NCBI GenBank assembly: GCA_022071975.1
Contig: JAJVIO010000027.1
Span: forward strand, 58,075-122,074
Source of the DNA: Planctomycetota bacterium
GTDB taxonomy: Bacteria; Planctomycetota; UBA8742; UBA2392
Length of the DNA stretch: 64,000 nt
Direction of reading: 5' to 3'
Below the pieces are notes generated by a model. The model ran no database searches. It saw nothing but the letters and a program-made list of their open reading frames with translations, and was not told the origin of the DNA. Positions 54,324 to 62,915 of this stretch are shown here, piece by piece; the first letter of the stretch is position 1, and every line of letters starts with the position of its first letter. Made by a program: the position numbers and the translations under genes.

Positions 54324-55724
54324 TCACTTGCCCATGTCGCCCGCGTTCCAGTCAATCAGCGGCTTGAACTCCGGCGCCTGCGTCTCCGGCTTGCCGGTCG
54401 CGCCGGCCAGCAGCTTGATGGCCGCGGCCTTGGCGGCGCGGCGCCGGTCGCCGTCGGTCACGCCCTGGGTGATGACCTCGAAGGTCAGCAGCTCGTTGCC
54501 GGCCTTGAGCACTCCCAGCAGGTTGTTTTCTGAGCTGCTGTCGTCGTAGTCGAAGACCACGATGGGCAGCTTTGCGTCCTGCGGTACGTAGCCCGTTGAG
54601 AACCTGGCGCTGGGCACTTTCAACCGGCGGTTGAAGGTGGTGTCGCGCCTTAGGCGCGCGCGCAGGTCCCCCTCGGTTTCAGCTTCTTTCAGCCTGCGGA
54701 TCAGGATCCAGGGCTTGGCGCCTTCGCCGTCAATCTGGATGGTTGAGTCGCCGCCGATCTTGCGGACGAGTTGGCCATTTTCGATTGGAAGCTGAAGGGT
54801 GCCGTCGGGAAACCGCAAGGTCCCCCGGAGCTGCTCCTCGAGCGAGCTGGAACATTTATGCTTTGGCGAGCCCTCAAGCGCAAGCTCCCGCTTGATGGAA
54901 ATGCCAGCGAGGATTGAAGAGAGTTCCACCAGTAGGCCCTTGTCGTTGAGCCGGGCCGTCGATTTCTCACCAAGAACTTCAGCGACGATGGTCAGGCTTG
55001 CCGTCCTGCCTCTTATGTTCCTGGCGAAATAGAGTGCCGGGACTGGCGCAGACGGCGCACTTCCGGCACCAAACACCATTGCGATCTCAACTCCAGCCTG
55101 ATTCGATTCAGCGGGCACGGAGTGCAGCCAATCCTTCTCCTCCCATTCGTTAACTCCTGGCAAGCCGACTTTCCGCCGCTGAATCGCAAGGCCCTCAACA
55201 GCTTGTTTCGCATCCGTTGGGGACGCGATAGCAACGCTGACTGGCGTTCCATCAGGCAAGTCGATTGCCATCAACTCCGTGCCGTACCAGTCCACTGGCC
55301 ACAGTTTGCTGCCTTTAGGCAAATCGAACTGCAACAGCACCTGCTCGTCGGAACCCTTGGGGGCGAGTCTTAGCCGCCGCTTCTGGTCGCGGTCGAGCCC
55401 TTCAAAATACTCCGGGTACTCAAGCTGGTCCTGGGGCACGAACGACAGCCACTCGATCCCCGCCTGCCTGCCGATGTCCAGGAAATCCGACTGCGCCTCC
55501 CGCGGCCGCCACTGGTCGCGGTGTTCTTCGACTTCCTCGTGGTCTTCGCCGTCCTCGTGCGTGTGCCCGTGGGAGTTGCATGCGGTCAGTAGCAGGGCCA
55601 GCAGCACGAACGGGAGCGCAGGCTTCCAGCCTGCATTGCCTGCCGGCATCCTGCCGGCAGGGCCGTCGGCGGGACGCCGACGGCGAATGCAGGCAAGATG
55701 CCTGCGCTCCGTTTCAGTACCCAT
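54324..55724 (-). CDS. Lipoprotein with His/Glu-rich N-terminus, 5' end made of a palindromic repeat
   Basis: 466 aa from ATG 55724, which overlaps the polA TAA (TAATG), or about 441 aa from ATG 55649 (MPAGNAGWKPALPFVLLALLLTAC). The lipobox is LTAC, then CNSHGHTHEDGEDHEEVEEHRDQW, a metal-binding-looking acidic/His stretch. The body is beta-rich with no family I recognise. Codons before the hydrophobic core derive from the four-hairpin repeat 55613-55710, so its present translation start came with the repeat. It breaks the usual polA-coaE adjacency. The track's longer ORF (to 56087) is antisense-frame sequence within polA and was rejected. Confidence 0.75.
   Translation of the reverse strand: MGTETERRHLACIRRRRPADGPAGRMPAGNAGWKPALPFVLLALLLTACNSHGHTHEDGEDHEEVEEHRDQWRPREAQSDFLDIGRQAGIEWLSFVPQDQLEYPEYFEGLDRDQKRRLRLAPKGSDEQVLLQFDLPKGSKLWPVDWYGTELMAIDLPDGTPVSVAIASPTDAKQAVEGLAIQRRKVGLPGVNEWEEKDWLHSVPAESNQAGVEIAMVFGAGSAPSAPVPALYFARNIRGRTASLTIVAEVLGEKSTARLNDKGLLVELSSILAGISIKRELALEGSPKHKCSSSLEEQLRGTLRFPDGTLQLPIENGQLVRKIGGDSTIQIDGEGAKPWILIRRLKEAETEGDLRARLRRDTTFNRRLKVPSARFSTGYVPQDAKLPIVVFDYDDSSSENNLLGVLKAGNELLTFEVITQGVTDGDRRRAAKAAAIKLLAGATGKPETQAPEFKPLIDWNAGDMGK
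55613..55710. repeat. 98-bp palindromic element with four stem-loops
   Basis: Ends are perfect 10-bp inverted repeats (GGAGCGCAGG / CCTGCGCTCC). Inside are GCAGGCT-TCC-AGCCTGC, TGCCGGCA-TCC-TGCCGGCA, CCGTCGGCG-GGA-CGCCGACGG and GCAGGCA-AGA-TGCCTGC, all with 3-nt loops. It lies within the 5' end of the lipoprotein gene and is translated as RRHLACIRRRRPADGPAGRM...GWKPA. Confidence 0.9.
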
Positions 55725-58528
55725 TACTTCGCCTCCAGCCAGTTGTCGCCGATGCCGGCGTCTACATCCAGCGGCACTTTCAGCTTCATGGCCTTGCTCA
55801 TCACCTCTCGGGCGAACTCGGCGCACTTTTTGGCTTCTTTCTCGGGCGCCTCGAACACCAGCTCGTCGTGAACTTGCAGCAGCATGCGCCAGGGCAGCTT
55901 CTGCTTCTCGATCTGCCGGTGCGCGTCCAGCATGGCCTGCTTGATCAAATCCGCGGCCGTGCCCTGCAGCACCGTGTTGAACGCCTGGCGCTCGGCCTGT
56001 TTGCGCACCATCACGTTGCGGCTGCCGATCTCCGGCAGATAGCGCTTTCGGCCGGCGAGCGTCTTCACATAGCCCTGTTTGCGGCACTCCTCAAGCACTT
56101 CGTCATTCAGCTTCGCCACGCGCGGGTGCGAGTTGAAGTAGTTGTCGATGAACTCCTTGGCCTCGCCGCGCGAAATGCCCAGGCCCTGCGACAGGCCGAA
56201 AGCGCTCTGGCCGTACAGCACGGCGTAGTTCACGGTCTTGGCCACGTTGCGCTGGTGGGTGGTGACGTCTTCGGCCTTCACGCCGAAGATGCCGGCCGCG
56301 GTGGCCTTGTGAATGTCCACGCCGTCCTTGAAGGCGGCGATCATGTGCCTCTCGTCCGCGATGTGGGCCAGCAGCCGCAGCTCGATCTGGCTGTAGTCGG
56401 CGCTGATCAGCTTGCAACCCTCGGCCGCGATGAACGCGCGGCGGATCTTCTTGCCGTCCTCAGTGCGCACCGGGATGTTCTGCAGGTTGGGGTCCTTGCT
56501 GCTGAGGCGGCCGGTGGCGACGGTCTGGCGGTAGGTCGTGTGCACGCGGTCGTCGGCATCGGCCAGGCCGGGCAGCGCGTCCACGTAGGTGGACTTGAGC
56601 TTGGACAAGTGCCGCCACTCCAGCACCTTGGCCGGCAACTCGTGCATGGGCGCCAGGATTTCCAGCGTGGACTGGTCAGTGCTGCGGCCGGTGCCCTTTG
56701 CGGTGCGGCCTTGCACGGGCAGCTTGAGCTCATCGAACAACACCTCACCAAGCTGCTTGGGCGAGCCGATGGCGAACTCGTGGCCGGCCAGCTTGTGGCA
56801 TTCTTTCTCGAGGCGCTCGATGTCTTTTTCCATCTCCTTGGCGAGCTTGCCGAGGTAGGGCTTGTCGATGCGGATGCCGCGGTGCTCCATGCGGCCGAGC
56901 ACCTCGATCAGCGGGAACTCGAGATTGTTGGCCAGGTCTTCGAGTTCGAGTTGCTTGAGCTGGGGCGTGAGGGCGTCGCTGACGCGCAGGGCGTAGTCGG
57001 CGTACTGGGCTGCGTACTGCATGACGCGCTCGGGCTCGGCCTCGTGCAGGCTGACGCGGGCCTTCTTTTCGCCGAACAGCTTGTCGAGATTAACGGTGTC
57101 GAGCCCCAGGTACTCGCGGCACAGGCTGTCCAGGCGCGCGTCTTCTCTTGACCCGTCAAGCAGGAAGGCGACCAGCTTGGTGTCGCTCTCGATGCCCTGG
57201 ATCTCGCAGTCTTCCTTCAGCAGCAGGCGCAGGTCGTGTTTGAGGTCGTGCCCGATCTTGCCCACCTTGGGGTCGGCCAGCACGCCACCCAGCGCTTTCA
57301 GCACTTCGCCGCGATCCAGCGAGTTGCTGTTCAGGGGCAGGTACCAGGCCTTGCCCGGCTGGGTCGCCACGGCGATGCCGGCCAGGTTGGCGTACTCCTC
57401 GGCCGCGCAGTGGATGGCGAGGCGTTTGGCTTTGGCGGTCGCCTTGCGGAAGGCCTCGAAGGCTTTTTCGTCGTTGACCAGCGTGTAGTCAGCGCCGGCC
57501 GCGATCAGCGTCTTGTCGATTTCCGGTGCCTGCTGGGCGGGCACGTCGCCGAACAGGCTGGTCTGGGCGCCTTTGGTTCGTTTTGGAGCAGTTTCGGTCT
57601 CGGAGCGTTTACCCGTCGCTGGCGCTCCGGGCTCCTGTTCACTGGTTTCGCCTGCGGGAACCATTTCGTCGCCCCAGCCGAAGTCCGTAGCGACTGATTT
57701 AAAGTTCAGCTCGCTGAGCAGGGGCAGCAGCAGTTCTTTTTTCGGCTCGTGGTACTTGGCCGCCTTCTTGTCGAGCTTCACCCCCGGCACGTCGGTCTTG
57801 ATGGTGACCAGTTGCCGGCTGAGCGCGGCATCCTCGCGGAAGGCGATCAGGTTTTCGCGGCGCTTGGGTTGCTTGATTTCCTCGGCCTTCTTGAGCACTT
57901 CATCCATGCTGCCGTACTGCTGGATCAGCTCCGCGGCGGTCTTGATGCCGATCCCCTTGGCGCCCGGGATGTTGTCCACACTGTCGCCGGCCAGGGCCTG
58001 GATGTCGATGAACTGCGCGGGCGTGACGCCCAGTTCTTCCTTCAGCTGGTCAAGGCCGTACTCGCTGTCGTCGTCGGCGTTGAGCATCCGGATATGGGGC
58101 TCAAGCAGCTGCTTGAGGTCTTTGTCGCGGGTGACCAGCCGCACTTCCACGTTGTGGTGCGCGCTCTGTTTGGCGAGCGTGCCGATCACGTCGTCGGCCT
58201 CGAAGCCGGGCACCTGCACGATGGGGATCTCGAAGGCTTCCACCATCTGCACGATCACCGGGATCTGGTCGCGCAGGTCCTCGGGCATTTCGCCGCGGTT
58301 GGCTTTGTATTCGGGGTAGATCTCGTTGCGAAAGGTGGGCCCTTTGGGGTCCAGCACGCAGATCAGGTAGTCCGGCTTATGCTGCTTGATCAGCTTCTGC
58401 AGCATGCGGGTAAAGATATAGATCGCCCCGACGGCTTTGCCGCGAACGGTACGGCGCCTGGCGGCCGGGCTGTAGTAGGCCCGGAAAATCTGGCTGTGGC
58501 CGTCAATGATGTAGAGAGACTCAGTCAC
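55724..58528 (-). CDS. polA: DNA polymerase I
   Basis: 934 aa from GTG 58528 (VTESLYIIDGHSQIFRAYYS); the track's 1445-aa ORF extends through unrelated antisense sequence. 5'-3' exonuclease domain (KGPTFRNEIYPEYKANRGEMPEDL, VPGFEADDVIGTLAKQ, ALAGDSVDNIPGAKGIGIKTA). Polymerase motifs: A LISADYSQIELRLLAHI, B RNVAKTVNYAVLYGQSAFGLSQ, C LLQVHDELVFE. The 3'-5' exonuclease domain is present by length but its DxE is RLAIHCAAEE and the D501 region reads YAAQYAD, so proofreading is probably lost, as in Taq. No clear SD at the start. Confidence 0.95.
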   Translation of the reverse strand: MTESLYIIDGHSQIFRAYYSPAARRRTVRGKAVGAIYIFTRMLQKLIKQHKPDYLICVLDPKGPTFRNEIYPEYKANRGEMPEDLRDQIPVIVQMVEAFEIPIVQVPGFEADDVIGTLAKQSAHHNVEVRLVTRDKDLKQLLEPHIRMLNADDDSEYGLDQLKEELGVTPAQFIDIQALAGDSVDNIPGAKGIGIKTAAELIQQYGSMDEVLKKAEEIKQPKRRENLIAFREDAALSRQLVTIKTDVPGVKLDKKAAKYHEPKKELLLPLLSELNFKSVATDFGWGDEMVPAGETSEQEPGAPATGKRSETETAPKRTKGAQTSLFGDVPAQQAPEIDKTLIAAGADYTLVNDEKAFEAFRKATAKAKRLAIHCAAEEYANLAGIAVATQPGKAWYLPLNSNSLDRGEVLKALGGVLADPKVGKIGHDLKHDLRLLLKEDCEIQGIESDTKLVAFLLDGSREDARLDSLCREYLGLDTVNLDKLFGEKKARVSLHEAEPERVMQYAAQYADYALRVSDALTPQLKQLELEDLANNLEFPLIEVLGRMEHRGIRIDKPYLGKLAKEMEKDIERLEKECHKLAGHEFAIGSPKQLGEVLFDELKLPVQGRTAKGTGRSTDQSTLEILAPMHELPAKVLEWRHLSKLKSTYVDALPGLADADDRVHTTYRQTVATGRLSSKDPNLQNIPVRTEDGKKIRRAFIAAEGCKLISADYSQIELRLLAHIADERHMIAAFKDGVDIHKATAAGIFGVKAEDVTTHQRNVAKTVNYAVLYGQSAFGLSQGLGISRGEAKEFIDNYFNSHPRVAKLNDEVLEECRKQGYVKTLAGRKRYLPEIGSRNVMVRKQAERQAFNTVLQGTAADLIKQAMLDAHRQIEKQKLPWRMLLQVHDELVFEAPEKEAKKCAEFAREVMSKAMKLKVPLDVDAGIGDNWLEAK

Positions 58529-58792
58529 GCAGGAGTTCAGGAATTGCGACGGAAAGCACCGTGCCCCGGGGCGGGCCGGTTGGCATCCCAAGGGGCTGGC
58601 GGGTATGGAGTTCTGAGCTTGCTTTCGGTGACACAAGGGTGTCAAGGTTTTTGTTGGTGGATTATTGCCCCTTTTGTCCCGCTTCCTTATGCTCAGGGCG
58701 CTTCTACCCCCCTGATTGATGCTGCTGCACCGAACGACTGCGCGGATTCGTTCCGCTTGTGTTTTGTGCGTCAGTAAGCGGAGTTGTCGCTG

Positions 58793-60217
58793 ATGTCGAG
58801 ATACTCTCGCCGCGGCATGGTCGATCTGATCGTCATGATCGTCATGATCGTGTTCCTGCTTGGTATGGGGACACTCGCCTTCCTTACATACGACAAGGCC
58901 CAGAAGGAAAAGCAGTACCTGGCGGCCTTGCGTGAAATCCCGGCCCGCCAGTCCGCGGAACTGGATTCCGTCAAGGCCCGCTACGCCGAGGTCAGCATGT
59001 ACATCGGCTTCCGGGGCGAAGCGGCCTACAGCTCGCCGGAGGCGATCCAGCAACTGCTGAATGAGGGCAGCCAGGTGGTGGCGGACTATTACGTGGTCGA
59101 CCCGGTGGAAGGCCAGGCCGCGCCGCTGCAGGGCACGCGCTCGACGACCATCAAGGTCCGGCTGTATGACAAGGAGTCGGGCCAGTGGACCGAGAAAGAG
59201 CTGCCCATCTCGCAGGTTGAGGGCACGCGCCGTAACTCGACCAAGATTTATGAGGCACAGGACGTACTGACCATCCAGCACGCGCTGGGCCGCCAGGACG
59301 AAGTGATCAACAGCCTGGTAACCCGCTACATCCCCAACGTGCAGGCGCAGCGCAAGTCCCAAAAGGACGAAAAGGACCGTTCCGCCGGGCGCAAGGCCAG
59401 CGAGTCGTCCAACAAGTACGGCGAAGTCTCGACGGAAATCGAGACCGCCAACTCGGACATGAAGACCAAGCAGGAAGAGGTAGCGAGCTCGGAGCAGCGC
59501 CTGGCCGAGGCGATGAAGAAAGAGAACGAGACCTACCTGAAGCTCGATTCCGACAGTGTGCGCGAGGCCCGGGAAGCGGCGTTTGCCGCCGCGCGTGAGG
59601 CCGCGGTTGCGCGTCGCGAAGCGCGAAAGGCCATGGAAGCGTATCGCCTTCAGTCGGACAAGCGCCGCATCGACGACACCCGCGACCCGGACGGCGCCAT
59701 CTTCCTGGTTGACAAGAAGTCGGGCTACGTGTGGATCAACATCGGCCAGCAGAGCGACGTGCGCAAGAACCAGACCTTCCAGGTGCTGCGCGCCGACGCC
59801 AGCCGCAACAGCGAAGTTCCGATCGGCGAGATCCGGGTCCAGGAAGTGATGCGCGGCAACATCGCGCGCTGCCGCGTGGACGCGCTGGATGACCCCTCCA
59901 CGTACCCGGAGGCCGGCGACATCATCAAGAACCCGAACTTCAGCGACCGCCAGTACTACAGCTGGGCCCTGGTCGGCGAGTTCGGCGGCAGCTTCACCAG
60001 CTTGACCCGGCAGCAGCTCACGGACCTGCTGCGCAGCGTGGGATACCGCGTGACGACGCACATCGACGCCACCACCGACGCGGTGGTCATCGGCGGCAAC
60101 TGGGACAAAGACCCCGAGTTCATCAAGGCGGAAGAACGTCGCCTGAGCTTCGAAAAGTACCCCGAACGGGAAGTGCTCTGGTTCCTGGGCATGATCGGCC
60201 CTGACCAGCAGGAATAG
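58793..60217 (+). CDS. Membrane-anchored coiled-coil protein with BRCT-like C-terminus (1)
   Basis: 474 aa from ATG 58793 with GGAG 9 nt upstream (track start is a TTG 3 codons earlier). N-terminal TM helix (VDLIVMIVMIVFLLGMGTLAFLTY), coiled coil near residues 205-295 (NKYGEVSTEIETANSDMKTKQEEVASSEQRLAEAMKK...AREAAVARREARKAMEAYR), a beta domain (DGAIFLVDKKSGYVWINIGQQSDVRKNQTFQVLRAD), and a C-terminal SWALVGEFGGSFTSLTRQQLTDLLRSVGYRVTTHIDATTDAVVIGG, which follows the BRCT pattern. Paired with the next gene, 27 nt away. Function unknown. Confidence 0.82.
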   Translation: MSRYSRRGMVDLIVMIVMIVFLLGMGTLAFLTYDKAQKEKQYLAALREIPARQSAELDSVKARYAEVSMYIGFRGEAAYSSPEAIQQLLNEGSQVVADYYVVDPVEGQAAPLQGTRSTTIKVRLYDKESGQWTEKELPISQVEGTRRNSTKIYEAQDVLTIQHALGRQDEVINSLVTRYIPNVQAQRKSQKDEKDRSAGRKASESSNKYGEVSTEIETANSDMKTKQEEVASSEQRLAEAMKKENETYLKLDSDSVREAREAAFAAAREAAVARREARKAMEAYRLQSDKRRIDDTRDPDGAIFLVDKKSGYVWINIGQQSDVRKNQTFQVLRADASRNSEVPIGEIRVQEVMRGNIARCRVDALDDPSTYPEAGDIIKNPNFSDRQYYSWALVGEFGGSFTSLTRQQLTDLLRSVGYRVTTHIDATTDAVVIGGNWDKDPEFIKAEERRLSFEKYPEREVLWFLGMIGPDQQE

Positions 60218-60244
60218 TCGCAGAACCGGAGCGAGGAACTACCC

Positions 60245-61882
60245 ATGGCAAAAGACAACAAAGTAGCGGGCTGGTACTGGATCATCTCGGCGATCCTCAC
60301 GCCCTTCGTGCTGATTGCGACGCTTCTGTGGGCCTACTACGCGCAGCAGGTGCAGACCTATCGCGCCGAGGGCACCCGCCTGGTCGCGAAGCTTGAGGCT
60401 GACCACGCGATGTTCGAACCGGTGCTCAACCACATGAAGTCGGTTTCTGAGGTTACCGGCTTCAAGATGGGTGACCCGCTGGGCGGCGTTGACCAGGTCA
60501 AGGGCAGCATCCCCAATCCCACGGCCTTCCAGGGTGAGGAACGCAACCAGCCCCAGGAGAAACGCAGCCCGCTGCTGAACGCCTACATCGACGCGGAAAA
60601 CCGCTTCTACGGCGCTGCCGACGCGGCCGGTTACGTGCATGAATACGCCGCCGCGCGTGAGTGGCTGACTGCCTTTGAGCGTAAACTGCAGCGCTATGTG
60701 TACCTGAAGGGCTATCAGCACTACACGGTCAAGACCATCGACATCGGCGGCGAGAATGTCGCCGTGGCCGCCGGGGACCTGAGCCGTCAGGTGGAATTGA
60801 TCGACAATCTGCCTCAGCCGCCGGAGTCGGCGCTTGAGAGCGCGCTGACCCGCCACGCCAACAACGAGCCGCCGGCTGACAAGGTGATGCAGGAGCCGGT
60901 CAAGATCACCCTTGAGCTGGTGTTCCGCAAGCAGGTGCAGCTGATCCGCGACCTCGTGAGCGCCAATCTGCACCAGTACAACCTGCTGTACGCCGACGTT
61001 TCGGGTGACGTGGACTACGTGGACGCCCAGGGCAACCGCACCCGCATCGCCGTGGGCTTCAAGGGTGAGCGCGACAGCCTGGATAAGATCATCGCGGACC
61101 TGGGCGGCCTCAGCCGCAAGGTCGGAGAGCGCAAGCAGGAAAGCCTGGACAAGCTCGATGACGCCGGCGACATGGCTGAAAACGGAATCACCGAAACCAA
61201 CGCCAAGGAAAACCGCCTGCAGTTCATGGTGGTGGCCAACGACGGCCGTATCGAGGAACTGGCCAACAAGTTCGCCAACGAGAAGCTGACCCACGAGGGT
61301 GACGCCCAGAAGTTCGAAGACCTGGTGCGCAACCTGCCGCGCCTGAAGATCCCGCAGAAGCTTGAGCAGAGCGACCCGGACGGCGAAATCAGCTACAGCG
61401 ACTACAAGCGCGGCGTGGTGCACATCAACCTCGGCCATGCCGACGGCGTGCGCGTGGGCCAGCGCTTTGAGGTGTGGCGCCCGCACGGCTTCGAGAAGGA
61501 CGAGTTCGTGGGCGTGGTGGAAATCGTCCGAATGCTCTCTGAGCACTACAGCCTGTGCACCGTGTTGACCCTGACCGCCACCGAAGACCCGGTGCGCAAG
61601 GCGGACAAGATCGTCAGCCAGTTCTGGCACAACGGCAAGTTCCTCACGGTCGCCCTGCACGGCAGCTATGAGCCGCCCAACGAGGCCTACAGCAAGGAAC
61701 GCCTCACCGAGTTGCTGAAGAACATGGGCGTGAAGGTTGTTGATAAGGTGCAGCCAGGCACTGACCTTGTTGTGCTGGGCAGCAACCTGCTGGGCGACGA
61801 GTGGTATCGCCGTGCCCGCAACGACCTGCGCTTCGAGACTCTGAAAGAAGACGACGTGCGCCTGTACGTCGACCCGAGGTAA
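60245..61882 (+). CDS. Membrane-anchored coiled-coil protein with BRCT-like C-terminus (2)
   Basis: 545 aa, GAGGAA before the ATG. N-terminal TM helix (WYWIISAILTPFVLIATLLWAYY), coiled coil near residues 270-320, a beta domain (RGVVHINLGHADGVRVGQRFEVWRPHGFEKDEFVGVVEIV), then FLTVALHGSYEPPNEAYSKERLTELLKNMGVKVVDKVQPGTDLVVLGS, BRCT-like. Same domain order as the preceding protein with low identity, so a probable ancient duplication and heteromer. Operon with it; ends at a strong terminator. Confidence 0.82.
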   Translation: MAKDNKVAGWYWIISAILTPFVLIATLLWAYYAQQVQTYRAEGTRLVAKLEADHAMFEPVLNHMKSVSEVTGFKMGDPLGGVDQVKGSIPNPTAFQGEERNQPQEKRSPLLNAYIDAENRFYGAADAAGYVHEYAAAREWLTAFERKLQRYVYLKGYQHYTVKTIDIGGENVAVAAGDLSRQVELIDNLPQPPESALESALTRHANNEPPADKVMQEPVKITLELVFRKQVQLIRDLVSANLHQYNLLYADVSGDVDYVDAQGNRTRIAVGFKGERDSLDKIIADLGGLSRKVGERKQESLDKLDDAGDMAENGITETNAKENRLQFMVVANDGRIEELANKFANEKLTHEGDAQKFEDLVRNLPRLKIPQKLEQSDPDGEISYSDYKRGVVHINLGHADGVRVGQRFEVWRPHGFEKDEFVGVVEIVRMLSEHYSLCTVLTLTATEDPVRKADKIVSQFWHNGKFLTVALHGSYEPPNEAYSKERLTELLKNMGVKVVDKVQPGTDLVVLGSNLLGDEWYRRARNDLRFETLKEDDVRLYVDPR

Positions 61883-61897
61883 GCCTGGACGGATTTA

Positions 61898-61934
61898 GAG
61901 CCCGCCGCACGCCGGCGGGCTCTTTTGTTTTTTC
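61898..61934 (+). terminator. Rho-independent terminator of the coiled-coil pair
   Basis: Stem GAGCCCGCCG / CGGCGGGCTC with a short loop, followed by TTTTGTTTTTT. Confidence 0.92.
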
Positions 61935-61940
61935 CGCCCC

Positions 61941-61969
61941 TGCACAGCCCGCCGAAACTCGCGTACGAT
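61941..61969 (+). promoter_or_regulatory. Putative promoter of rnpB
   Basis: TGCACA, 17-nt spacer, TACGAT, ending 8 nt before the RNA 5' end. Confidence 0.4.
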
Positions 61970-61976
61970 TAAGCAC

Positions 61977-62404
61977 GTGGTCCAGGCAGTCGCCTGCCCG
62001 AATGGGTGGGAGGAAAGTCCGGGCTCCGCAGAGCAGGAGGGTTGCTAACGGCAACCGGGTGCGCCTCAATGGCGCATCCAGGGAAAGTGGCACAGAGAAC
62101 AGACCGCCCGGCTTGTTTGCCTGGCCGTGACGAGGGCCCGAAAACTCGCACGGCCGGACGAAGCCCGAAAGGGTCCGGGCAAGGGTGAAAAGGTGGGGTA
62201 AGAGCCCACCGCGCGGCCGGAGACGGTCGTGGCAGGCCAAACCCCCTCCGGAGCAAGGCCAAATAGGGACCAAGGGACTGCTCGTCCCGCTGCGAATGTG
62301 TCGCGAGAGGTCCGGGTAGGCTGCTGGAGCGTCGGGGCAACCCGTCGCCTAGACGAATGACCGCCGCCCCGCAAGGGGAAACAAAACCCGGCTTACAAGA
62401 CCAC
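61977..62404 (+). ncRNA. rnpB: RNase P RNA, bacterial class A
   Basis: About 428 nt. P1 helix GTGGTC / GACCAC closes the ends. Conserved cores: GAGGAAAGTCCGGGCTCC, AGGGTTGCTAACGGCAACC, GGGAAAGTGGCACAGAGA ACAGACCGC, AAGGGTGAAAAGGTGGGGTAAGAGCCCACC, and the 3' CTAGACGAATGACCGCC...ACAAAACCCGGCTTACA. Catalytic RNA that trims tRNA 5' leaders. Ends predicted from P1 pairing. Confidence 0.96.
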
Positions 62405-62408
62405 AAAG

Positions 62409-62432
62409 ACGGGGGGCACGGGCGCCCCCCGC
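62409..62432 (+). terminator. GC hairpin after rnpB
   Basis: GGGGGGC / GCCCCCC stem with a short loop, 5 nt past the RNA end; no clear U tract. Confidence 0.5.
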
Positions 62433-62515
62433 CACTGTTTAAGCGCCAGAGTCCCAGAACGGCGGCGCGGACATTCCTGTGCGCGCGAGCGCAGCAAAGC
62501 ACTGACTGTCGCCGG

Positions 62516-62869
62516 TCAGCCCAGACGCCATTGTCCGTCTACAACCTTCAGGGGACGGTGCCTGAATTCATACTGCACCCCGTTTTTGCGGCAGCGGCGT
62601 CCGGCCTTCTTGTGCCACAGCTCGCCGGCATAGGACGGAAGCGAGTTGCCCCACACACGAATCCAGACGGCGCGTCCCCGTGCGTCCGGATGCTCTTCGG
62701 CCAACCGGCCGGTGGTGATGTAGGCGAGATAACCGCCCACCTTGGCCTCAAGCAGCCGGATGTGTTCGTCCGAGTCTTCCCAGTCCATGTGGTCCGAGAC
62801 CATCAGCGATACGGTGGCGTCATCGTCCCATGCGATGTAGTCGATTTCGTCAGCCTGACGGATGCTCAT
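62516..62869 (-). CDS. DUF6572-like small protein
   Basis: 117 aa. EIDYIAWDDDATVSLMVSDHMDWEDSDEHIRLLEAKVGGYLAYITTGRL fits the DUF6572 pattern (VDfIs.d..tgev.LtISDHldW....Hl.lLQeKlnaYLaFIesG.l), from memory. The basic C-terminal half may be extra. 46 nt after the PD-(D/E)XK-like gene, same strand. Such proteins are often near toxin or immunity loci; function unknown. Confidence 0.65.
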   Translation of the reverse strand: MSIRQADEIDYIAWDDDATVSLMVSDHMDWEDSDEHIRLLEAKVGGYLAYITTGRLAEEHPDARGRAVWIRVWGNSLPSYAGELWHKKAGRRCRKNGVQYEFRHRPLKVVDGQWRLG

Positions 62870-62915
62870 TCACGCCCTCTCTGCGAAACACGACCTTCCC
62901 CGCCCGCGCTGCAGG

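Noticed and set aside
58640-58680. Sigma-54 promoter before the coiled-coil pair (TGGTGGATTATTGCC)
   Set aside because: The GG-to-GC spacing is one base short and the -24 element is poor.
58529-60061. N-terminal 500 residues of the track's 1445-aa polA ORF
   Set aside because: They are antisense to the BRCT-like gene and intergenic DNA; PolA proper starts at GTG 58528 with VTESLYIIDGHSQ.
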